Assembly (NCBI GenBank): GCA_002348535.1
Contig: DEBL01000253.1
Coordinates: forward strand, 1-6,266
Reading direction: 5' to 3'
Length of the DNA: 6,266 bases
Origin: Deltaproteobacteria bacterium UBA2957
GTDB lineage: Bacteria > Myxococcota_A > UBA796
Shown: positions 1 through 5,949 of the stretch, piece after piece
Position numbering within the stretch: position 1 is the first letter of the stretch
Layout: the number at the start of each line of letters is the position of its first letter
The notes under the pieces: generated by a model
The model's input: the letters and a program-made list of their open reading frames with translations, nothing else
Databases searched by the model: none
Told to the model about the DNA's origin: nothing
Program-made: the position numbers and the translations under genes

Positions 1-610
1 GCCCCGGATCGAGTGTCTTGGGACGCACATTGTTGAGTTCATCGATGTCCACACCCGGCGGTATGCAACTCACCGATTCACAGCCGAGTCGCTCCAACGT
101 CTGGACAGCGCCTTGGTTCAGCACCACCGCGTGTTCCGCCCGCCTTGGGACCGTAAAATCGAGCCACCGTCCGACTGCCCTCGCCCCACTCCGCGCCAGC
201 GGATGGTCGAAATATGTGGGCAGTTCTTCACCCATGGTGTTGTGGGCGTTGTAGACCACCGGCACCCCGGTACGCCGGCGCACCAAGTACGCGGCGAGTG
301 GCGCTTCATAGTTGTGCGCATGCACAACGTCAGCCGGAATACCGGCAATTCGAGCAGCGAGGGCGAGGTCCAGCACAGGCTTGACCCAATCCGGACCGGC
401 TCGCATGTTTCGGTAGCCGGGAATGGTTGGCGTGCGCACCACGCGGTATTCGGGGTCTTCTCGACCGTCGCCATGGGCGTAGCAAACCAATGTCACCTCG
501 TGCCCCCGCCGAGCCAGCGCACGCGCCATACCCCGCACAAAAACCTGTGACCCCTGAGGGCTGGGGAACGGGAATGCGGCTGCTTGGGTGATCCGCAACG
601 GACGACTCAC
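1..610 (-). CDS. Glycosyltransferase family 4 (GT-B), N-terminal part, truncated by window edge
   Basis: Probably transfers a sugar from a nucleotide-sugar donor to a glycan or lipid-linked acceptor at the cytoplasmic face of the membrane; donor and acceptor are unknown. 203 codons are visible. The N-terminal Rossmann-type acceptor domain is recognisable: a PFPSPQGSQVFVRGMA segment (residues 13-29) with the glycine-containing loop typical of GT4 enzymes, then ALARRGHEVTLVCY (31-44), DVVHAHNYEAP (94-104), VVYNAHNTMGEELPTYF (118-134) and CIPPGVDIDEL (182-192), which marks the hinge to the second domain. The donor-binding C-terminal domain with its E-x7-E motif lies outside the window. The GTG start at 608-610 is chosen because it overlaps the preceding stop codon (GTGA). 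An in-frame TGA lies shortly upstream, and the first in-frame ATG (residue 28) would delete the conserved N-terminal loop. A TGGGG (616-620, read on the minus strand) sits 5 nt before the GTG. It is the third gene of the operon and probably translationally coupled. Confidence in the family is high; specificity is unknown. Confidence 0.88.
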   Translation of the reverse strand, partial: MSRPLRITQAAAFPFPSPQGSQVFVRGMARALARRGHEVTLVCYAHGDGREDPEYRVVRTPTIPGYRNMRAGPDWVKPVLDLALAARIAGIPADVVHAHNYEAPLAAYLVRRRTGVPVVYNAHNTMGEELPTYFDHPLARSGARAVGRWLDFTVPRRAEHAVVLNQGAVQTLERLGCESVSCIPPGVDIDELNNVRPKTLDPG

Positions 611-2286
611 AAGTACCCCAGACGTTCAAGGCGTGCGCGAAGCGCATCGGCTTCCTCATCCGTTGCGGATTGGGGTTGATGCGCCTCGATGGCGACGTCC
701 GTCTGTAGCGGGTCCGCTGCCATTACGAGCGCATCGCTTAGGACCTCTCCATCCATATGCGACGGGATTGCTTCGCCCATGAGGTGGAGGAGGGTTGGCA
801 CTATGTCCGCCAAGCCCGCTTCGATCGAGGCACCCGCTCGTACCCCCTCACCCCACAACGCTAAGATTCCATGTTGGCGGTGTGTCCCGTTCATTCCGAG
901 CCCCTTACCCCCTAGGTATTCGGCGGGTTCAAGGCGCCTCCATGTTGTTTCTTTCGGCACGCGGGCCGATGGGAGAAGGGTGTATGTGTAGCCATCTCGC
1001 TCGTTCAACTCGAGAATGATCTCCGGCGAATCGCACACGCGTTTGCCGACGTAAATATCTTCTCGTCGGTGCACTTCTTTCACCACTCGATGGCCGTCAA
1101 CCTCCCACGAAAGCAACAGATTGCGCAGTTCGGAGAAGGCCGCATCGCGATCCGCCGCTGCGGCCTCTGGAAGGTTCAAACGAATGGTGGCAGCGTAGTT
1201 CATCTCATCTGATACGGCCCGCGTCCTGCCGAGGTCGAGATCGCCGTATCGTGATTGACTCTCGAGACCACCCAAGACTGAATCGGGCACCGCTCGATAC
1301 ACTTTGCCCTGAAGCGACGATGGGATTCGGGTCGCTGCCGCAGCCCGAATCTTGCTGGCAAAACCCGAGCCGGAGGACAGCCCGTTTACGGTGACATCAC
1401 GCTTGTACTTCAGCCAGCCATTCAGCTCTAAGAACCGGTTTAAATACAGGGCATGAACACCGGCTCCGCCGAAACCGTGGTCCGAGACCACCGCAATGTG
1501 TTCAGCACCCGCCGCCGATATCAGGGCTCCCAGCGACTCATCAAGGCGCCGATAAACGGTCTCTATCGCCTTGCGCAGCCGCTGCGGAGCTTCGCGTTGG
1601 TACCGTGGACTACGTTCATCGTGAAACATCCAAAAGTGGTGCGACACGGTGTCAGACTCACCAAACAACATCATGAAGCAATCCCAGCGCTCAGACGCCA
1701 ACAGCCACTCCGAAATCCCCTGCTTTCTTGGAATTTCGCGCAGAAGGGCTTCGAGCGCCGCATCGTGCCAGCCGGCTTCAATTCGAGACTCCTGAAAGTC
1801 CGCAAACTTCATCCCCCCAAACCGATCTTTGATTTCTTTGTATATCGATTTTGGGTGGCAAAAACTGGCATCAATCCCGGTCGAAACCGGACCATCAAAG
1901 CCGCTCACCATGACCCCATTAATGGGCTCCGGTGGCCACGTGGTGGGCACCGCAACGCTGGCCGTCCGCATTCCCCGATCGCTGAGCAGGCGCATCCATG
2001 TAGGGACCGCACGGTGAGTCGCGTTGGTGAACTCGAGGGACCAACCTTCTTGCGCCTTGCGTACAAAATCAAAGATGCCGTGACGTCCCGGATTGCACCC
2101 GGTCAGCATGGTCGACCAGGCCGGTAAGGTCATCGGTGGCATGGTGCTGTTTAGCGACGCACGAGCCCCCTCCTCACAGAGTCGCGATAGGTTCGGCATC
2201 AAGCCATCGGCCATGTACCGATCGGCGAGGTCCCACGTTGCCCCATCAAGCGCGACGATGAGGGTCCGGGCACCGGTGCGAGTCAA
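607..2286 (-). CDS. AlkP-superfamily phosphodiesterase / nucleotide pyrophosphatase-like protein, soluble
   Basis: 559 aa, related to the type I phosphodiesterase/nucleotide pyrophosphatase group and the uncharacterised 'alkaline phosphatase family protein' group. The two-metal site can be traced: D14 in VALDGATWD, candidate nucleophile T53 in PPMTLPAWSTM, D212 and H216 in GESDTVSHHFW (D-x3-H), D269-H270 in VVSDHGFGG and H469 in GTHRQHGI. This is the ligand order of bacterial NPP enzymes, so an active hydrolase or transferase of phosphoesters is likely; the substrate is unknown. The region between the DHG and GTH motifs (about 281-465) is long and probably forms a cap. No signal peptide or membrane helix is seen, so it should be cytoplasmic. 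The start is TTG at 2284-2286, overlapping the upstream stop by 4 nt (TTGA). No good Shine-Dalgarno precedes it, which fits termination-reinitiation. The C-terminus ends in RLERLGYL, a tail seen in many sulfatase-fold proteins. It is the middle gene of the operon, between a membrane sulfatase-fold enzyme and a glycosyltransferase. Confidence 0.88.
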   Translation of the reverse strand: MTRTGARTLIVALDGATWDLADRYMADGLMPNLSRLCEEGARASLNSTMPPMTLPAWSTMLTGCNPGRHGIFDFVRKAQEGWSLEFTNATHRAVPTWMRLLSDRGMRTASVAVPTTWPPEPINGVMVSGFDGPVSTGIDASFCHPKSIYKEIKDRFGGMKFADFQESRIEAGWHDAALEALLREIPRKQGISEWLLASERWDCFMMLFGESDTVSHHFWMFHDERSPRYQREAPQRLRKAIETVYRRLDESLGALISAAGAEHIAVVSDHGFGGAGVHALYLNRFLELNGWLKYKRDVTVNGLSSGSGFASKIRAAAATRIPSSLQGKVYRAVPDSVLGGLESQSRYGDLDLGRTRAVSDEMNYAATIRLNLPEAAAADRDAAFSELRNLLLSWEVDGHRVVKEVHRREDIYVGKRVCDSPEIILELNERDGYTYTLLPSARVPKETTWRRLEPAEYLGGKGLGMNGTHRQHGILALWGEGVRAGASIEAGLADIVPTLLHLMGEAIPSHMDGEVLSDALVMAADPLQTDVAIEAHQPQSATDEEADALRARLERLGYL

Positions 2287-4400
2287 TTGCCATCGGGGCT
2301 TGCGCCCGTGGACACCGGTCCGCCGCCCGTGAGTTCATCGCAATCACCATCTATGTAGCCGAGTGCTCGCATGCGCTCGCAATCATCTGCGCTGATTTCC
2401 GCCGTCTGCGACTCGACCTTGACAGACATGGCTGCAGTCAGTTCAGCGCGGAGCATCGCAGATAAATCGGCTTGGACTTTTCCACTCTTGCCTGCGAGGT
2501 TGTCCTGTTCTCCCGGATCCGCGGCGACATTGTACAATTCCTCAGGTTGCAGACCGCGGGGGCTGCAACGGTTCCTTTCCTGTTCGTTTTTTGCTTGATC
2601 AAAGCAGGATGTGTTGGCTCGGATGTACTTGAAACCATCGGCTCGAACGCTCGACAGCACATTCCCCTCAAAGTTCTCTTCCGAGAGGACTACACGCTCC
2701 CGGTGGTCAATGAGTTCAGCCCGTGTGGGTAACGGCGGTGCTTCATCGATACCGGATGCAGCGCCCTCTTCGGTCGAAGCCGAAGCGTCGTCCGCAGAAT
2801 CGACCGTGTTTTTTGCCGTGCCATTCAACACAGCCAGCGTGTCCTGAAAATCTTCCTCGAACAAGTCATCGCCTTGCCACTCCATCGGGACCACCGAACC
2901 CCCAAGCACCGCCATGGTTGCCGGAGCATCCAGTTGTCGTACTTGCCAAGGCACGCGCGTGCCCGCCCACTTGGAGTTGGGAAGCTTAACGATCAGGGGC
3001 ACATGGAGTTGCTCGTCATAGAGCGTCGTTCCATGCCACCAGCCTCCGTGTTCCAAGAACTCTTCGCCGTGATCCGAGGTCAAGATGATGGTGGTGTTAT
3101 CGTACAGACCCTCGGACTTCAGCCAATCGAGAAACTTGCCAATCTCGGTATCCATCCACGTGATTTCCTGCTGGTAGGCCTTGCGAATGGCGCCTTCCAG
3201 TTCGGGTGGCGGGAACTCCATCTCTGCACGGCCTACCCCTTCGCCGGTAAACGGCCGCTCGAAATAGGGGTCGTGCGGTTCCATTAGGTGCACGAAGTTG
3301 AACCATCGACGATCTTTGTTTGCGGTAATGAACTCTTTCGCGTTCCCCAAAACGACATCGGCAGGCTGGTAGTAGTCTTCAACCCGCTTTTTGCCACCCG
3401 TCAGTCGATCCCGAAGTTTCCGCACAACGTTGTACATCGAAAGTTGGCTTGAAGACTCGGTCGCACCTGCAATGTACTCGGGGGCTTGGTACTCAAAGTA
3501 GTCGAAACCTTGATGAAAATTAAAGCTCCGCGTGACGTTAATGTTGTTGGGCAGTCCAGCCGTGATGTACCCCTGATCCTGCAGCAGCTCGGCGATGGTT
3601 GTGACGTCATCTGGGAGCATCGCAACCTTGACGTCCGCGGTGTGCCCGCTGGGGGCCATCGAGGTGAACAGAGAAGCCGTGCTCGGGCGTGTCCATGACG
3701 ACGAGGCGTATGCGCGCTCGAAAACAACGCCGTCTGCCGCCATGTCATCCATGACGGGCGAGATGGGTTCGGGAAAACCGTAAATGCCGAGGTGGTCAGC
3801 CCGGAGGGTATCCACCATGATGAGCAGCATGTTTGACCGCTTCATCAACGCTTCGCTCTGGTCGCGTTCCGGCGCCAGTTCACCGGCGCGACTGCTGCCT
3901 TCAGGGCTGAACGAAAACACCGCCGTAAGCAGGACAAGACCGCCATATGCGGCAACAGAACCGCGGACCGTCTGAAGGATCTTGAACGGCGTTTGCGTGA
4001 GCATGATGCGGCCCAACCACAGCCCAATCAGCCCCAAACCACCGTAAACGGCAAGGATGACCAACATGCCATTGGTCGGCACACCTTGTTCCAAATAAAC
4101 AACCTTATTGACCACGTAACGAGTGATCACCAGCCCCAAACCGCAGAAGATTCCAAGAAAACCGAGCGCAAAAATGCGGTCATCGGCCAGCTTCAGCTTC
4201 AGGAGCGACAGCACCCAAAGGCCGCCACCAATACCCATGCCGCCGCAGAGCCCAAGAATGCCATAGAGAATGGTTGCGTACAGCAGTGCGCCGTATTCGC
4301 CCGTGCTGGCGCCCCCGAGAATGTACATCGCCTCGCACAGACCAACCAACGCCCCCGCAATCATGCCGCTTCCAGCGCCTAGTCCGATGTGCTTCATCAT
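2283..4400 (-). CDS. Membrane-anchored sulfatase-family (AlkP superfamily) enzyme with Thr at the nucleophile position
   Basis: 705 aa. Residues 1-166 carry about five hydrophobic segments (roughly 5-28, 36-66, 76-95, 110-131, 147-165). Residues 188-685 form a sulfatase-fold domain that an odd helix count would place outside the membrane. Visible motifs are MLLIMVDTLRADHLGIYG (191-208; metal ligand D197, second Asp D202), SSSWTRPSTASLFTSM (233-248), HLMEPHDPYF (371-380), TSDHGEEFLEHGGWWHG (441-457; D443, H444, H451, H456), LYDEQLHVPLIVK (460-472) and ELYNVAADPGEQDNL (621-635), a typical sulfatase C-terminal signature. In the C-x-P-x-R frame for formylglycine, the Cys position is T237 and the Arg position is T241. 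A classical formylglycine sulfatase is therefore unlikely; a Thr-dependent phosphodiesterase or phosphotransferase is more plausible. A Ser/Asp/Glu/Ala-rich stretch (530-560) interrupts the domain. Four Cys near the C-terminus (599, 612, 674, 687) could form disulfides. The ATG at 4398-4400 has a good ribosome binding site; a second ATG follows at once. First gene of the operon. Confidence 0.9.
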   Translation of the reverse strand: MMKHIGLGAGSGMIAGALVGLCEAMYILGGASTGEYGALLYATILYGILGLCGGMGIGGGLWVLSLLKLKLADDRIFALGFLGIFCGLGLVITRYVVNKVVYLEQGVPTNGMLVILAVYGGLGLIGLWLGRIMLTQTPFKILQTVRGSVAAYGGLVLLTAVFSFSPEGSSRAGELAPERDQSEALMKRSNMLLIMVDTLRADHLGIYGFPEPISPVMDDMAADGVVFERAYASSSWTRPSTASLFTSMAPSGHTADVKVAMLPDDVTTIAELLQDQGYITAGLPNNINVTRSFNFHQGFDYFEYQAPEYIAGATESSSQLSMYNVVRKLRDRLTGGKKRVEDYYQPADVVLGNAKEFITANKDRRWFNFVHLMEPHDPYFERPFTGEGVGRAEMEFPPPELEGAIRKAYQQEITWMDTEIGKFLDWLKSEGLYDNTTIILTSDHGEEFLEHGGWWHGTTLYDEQLHVPLIVKLPNSKWAGTRVPWQVRQLDAPATMAVLGGSVVPMEWQGDDLFEEDFQDTLAVLNGTAKNTVDSADDASASTEEGAASGIDEAPPLPTRAELIDHRERVVLSEENFEGNVLSSVRADGFKYIRANTSCFDQAKNEQERNRCSPRGLQPEELYNVAADPGEQDNLAGKSGKVQADLSAMLRAELTAAMSVKVESQTAEISADDCERMRALGYIDGDCDELTGGGPVSTGASPDGN

Positions 4401-4405
4401 GTGAT

Positions 4406-4413
4406 ACCTCTCT
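4406..4413 (-). promoter_or_regulatory. Shine-Dalgarno of the operon's first gene
   Basis: Read on the minus strand, AGAGAGGT ends 5 nt before the tandem ATG-ATG at 4395-4400. This is the only strong ribosome binding site in the operon, since the two downstream genes start inside the preceding stop codons. It supports the start at 4400 and excludes an overlapping out-of-frame reading that begins near 4467. No convincing sigma-70 promoter was found for the operon. A TATAGC at 4521-4526 (minus strand) is a possible -10 element but lacks a good -35. Confidence 0.75.
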
Positions 4414-4542
4414 GAATTCGGCGGCCCCGTATCGGATCAGGGCGCCAAAGTCGACCTCCGGCATCAAACGTCACGAACAGCGATGCGTTTTCGGGACTCG
4501 TCGAGAGACAAAAACCCATCGCTATACGGTGCATCAAGACTG

Positions 4543-4566
4543 AAAAACCGTGAATGCACGGTTTTT
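4543..4566. terminator. Perfect hairpin with A/T flanks, terminator-like in both directions
   Basis: The arms AAAAACCGTG (4543-4552) and CACGGTTTTT (4557-4566) pair perfectly around a 4-nt loop, AATG. The GC-containing core followed by a T5 run on either strand has the form of a bidirectional intrinsic terminator. It lies between two divergently transcribed genes, where a terminator is not expected. It could insulate each gene from antisense transcription, or end an unseen small transcript. The loop also contains the most upstream in-frame ATG (4554) of the rightward gene, which argues against that ATG as the start. Confidence 0.55.
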
Positions 4567-4569
4567 ACC

Positions 4570-4598
4570 TTGAGAGTCATCGGCGTCAGCCCTACCAT
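4570..4598 (+). promoter_or_regulatory. Candidate sigma-70-type promoter of the lipoprotein gene
   Basis: TTGAGA (4570-4575; 5 of 6 to TTGACA) and TACCAT (4593-4598; 4 of 6 to TATAAT) are separated by exactly 17 nt. A start point 7 nt after the -10 element would fall at 4605, the A of an in-frame ATG, giving a leaderless mRNA. This would account for the lack of a well-spaced Shine-Dalgarno. Matches of this quality do arise by chance, so it is a candidate only. Confidence 0.35.
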
Positions 4599-4603
4599 AG
4601 GGC
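4589..4603. repeat. 15-nt palindrome over the candidate -10 element
   Basis: GCCCTA (4589-4594) and TAGGGC (4598-4603) are perfect inverted copies around CCA. The palindrome covers the candidate -10 hexamer and ends just before the ATG at 4605. It could be an operator for a dimeric repressor. If transcription starts further upstream, it could instead be a small RNA hairpin hiding the AGGG that precedes the ATGs at 4605 and 4614. Confidence 0.4.
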
Positions 4604-4604
4604 T

Positions 4605-5909
4605 ATGCCCCCAATGCCACACTCACCCATGCTGATTGCCATCGTATCTGGATGCAGCCTCGGACTCGACAAGCTCGGCGAAACGGGTGCGGCAGAGGCA
4701 CCGGGATTTCAAGGTTGGGGAGACGACGAAAACGGCGAAGGTGAACAAGGTTCCGATGGCGAAGCCGGAGACGTAGACGACAGCCCTTCAGGCGACCCGG
4801 GTACTGGTGATGAACCTCCTTCCAATGACGATGGGCCCGATGACTCGGATTCGGATGATGAGGCCGACGAAGACGCGGACGAACCTGTCGGTGATTCCGA
4901 CCTCATTACCGCAATTTCACCTCAGCATGGGTCCACCTTGGGTGGCACCCGCGTGGCCGTACGCGGCGGCCCATTTCCCGAAGGCACGGAAATTGAAATC
5001 GGTGGAGTCGTCGTTTCCATTACGGACAATGTGGGCGACGAACTGAGGTTTGAGACCCCCCCATACAGCGGGGAAGGCTGGGCAGAGTTGGCCACTGTGC
5101 ACCCCGACGGGAGTCGCCATTCGTGGTCGGAAGGGTTCCATTTTTGGCAGGACGGAACAGGGCTCGCAGGGGCCGCCGGCTATTACCAGTGGGTTCAGCC
5201 AGTCGGCGAGTACTGGGTTGATGGAGTGCCGCCAGACCCTTGGGGCGGTGCAAACATCGTCTACCTCGTCCCAGAGGACTTTTACTGGTGGGAGCTCGTG
5301 ACGGGTACACTGGGCACCTGCACAGCTTCGGATTCCACAGGCTACGACGGCGAACTATTCCTGTATGACTTTGGCGAGCCGAACCTGCGCGTAGAGAACG
5401 AATACGGGTCGACCACTCTTCTCACCTTTGATGATGCATCCAAGGGATTTAGTAATGAAGCCTTCACGGCGGGCAACTTCATTGCCTCGCACAGCTACGC
5501 ATCTCAGCCCTTTACCAGCCTCGATGCGCCTCCCGATGCGATCGCCAACTTTGTCGAGACCCCAGCCACCTTTCGCGTTTCGAATCCCAACATTGATTCG
5601 CTCTATGTGCCCAACATCACACGCAGTCAAACCGTGACTTGGGACGCAGGCGGGGCTGATGTGGTCTGGATCGAAATGGCTCGCATTAACAGCCTCGGAA
5701 CCGCCATCGAAGAGGGAATTATCTGCATAGTAAGCGACTCGGGCTCGTTTACAGTGCCAGCATCGGCGTGGGCGAGTTGGCCGACTGGTCGGCAGGTGAA
5801 CCTTGTCGTCACCAAGGCACGCGTGTCGCGGGCCCTCCTGCCTCACAACAATAGCGAGTCACGAGTCTCGGGCATGTACAGCGTATTCGGTGCGGGATTT
5901 TCGTTGTGA
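4605..5909 (+). CDS. Putative outer-membrane lipoprotein with acidic linker and IPT/TIG domain
   Basis: 434 aa from the chosen ATG at 4605. A lipobox, IVSGC, puts the lipidated Cys at residue 17; Ser at +2 predicts outer-membrane sorting by the Lol rule. Next come a Gly/Asp/Glu/Ser/Pro-rich acidic linker (about 38-96), an IPT/TIG immunoglobulin-like domain (about 100-180, ITAISPQHGSTLGGTRVAVRG to GFHFW), an aromatic-rich segment (about 192-235, with YYQWVQPVGEYW and EDFYWWELV) and a C-terminal region (about 320-434) that looks all-beta. I do not recognise the last two. The function is unknown; TIG domains usually mediate surface binding. In-frame ATGs occur at 4554, 4605, 4614 and 4629. The 4554 start would give 451 aa and a basic n-region, but it sits in a hairpin loop with no ribosome binding site. 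From 4605 the signal peptide is short and lacks Lys/Arg, so the start is uncertain. The gene is divergent from the operon and convergent with the dioxygenase gene. Confidence 0.8.
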   Translation: MPPMPHSPMLIAIVSGCSLGLDKLGETGAAEAPGFQGWGDDENGEGEQGSDGEAGDVDDSPSGDPGTGDEPPSNDDGPDDSDSDDEADEDADEPVGDSDLITAISPQHGSTLGGTRVAVRGGPFPEGTEIEIGGVVVSITDNVGDELRFETPPYSGEGWAELATVHPDGSRHSWSEGFHFWQDGTGLAGAAGYYQWVQPVGEYWVDGVPPDPWGGANIVYLVPEDFYWWELVTGTLGTCTASDSTGYDGELFLYDFGEPNLRVENEYGSTTLLTFDDASKGFSNEAFTAGNFIASHSYASQPFTSLDAPPDAIANFVETPATFRVSNPNIDSLYVPNITRSQTVTWDAGGADVVWIEMARINSLGTAIEEGIICIVSDSGSFTVPASAWASWPTGRQVNLVVTKARVSRALLPHNNSESRVSGMYSVFGAGFSL

Positions 5910-5949
5910 CTTCGGTCAGTCGATAATGATGTCAACGACTCCCGAGACT
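5864..5949. repeat. 9-bp inverted repeat around the convergent gene ends
   Basis: AGTCTCGGG (5864-5872) and CCCGAGACT (5941-5949) are perfect inverted copies separated by 68 nt. The centre of symmetry falls at the adjoining stop codons (5907-5909 and 5916-5918). Both arms are inside coding sequence and no T-run follows either arm, so a standard terminator is not supported. A chance match is quite possible. Confidence 0.3.

Noticed and set aside
118..659. Several alternative frames in the region of the glycosyltransferase
   Set aside because: The frame from GTG at 610 shows continuous GT4 motifs to the edge; the others have no family features.
1453..2127. A 224-codon open frame on the plus strand opposite the AlkP-family gene
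   Set aside because: It is the antisense of a gene with clear catalytic motifs, and its translation resembles no family I know. Long antisense frames are common in GC-rich DNA.
4180..4467. A 95-codon minus-strand frame starting upstream of the sulfatase-family gene
   Set aside because: It overlaps the membrane-helix region out of frame. The strong Shine-Dalgarno at 4406-4413 serves the ATG at 4400, and the frame encodes nothing recognisable.
4452..4486. GGAGG on the minus strand (near 4455-4459) and a GCGATG/CATCGC inverted pair (4480-4485, 4517-4522)
   Set aside because: The GGAGG is followed by no plausible gene, and the short arms with a 31-nt loop are within chance expectation.
4554..4604. 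N-terminal extension of the lipoprotein from the ATG at 4554
   Set aside because: Not favoured because the ATG is in the loop of a perfect hairpin and lacks a ribosome binding site. It remains possible, since it would supply basic residues to the signal peptide.
4709..4906. A Ser/Pro-rich minus-strand frame
   Set aside because: It is only the complement of the Asp/Glu/Gly-rich linker in the lipoprotein gene; the low complexity explains the open frame.
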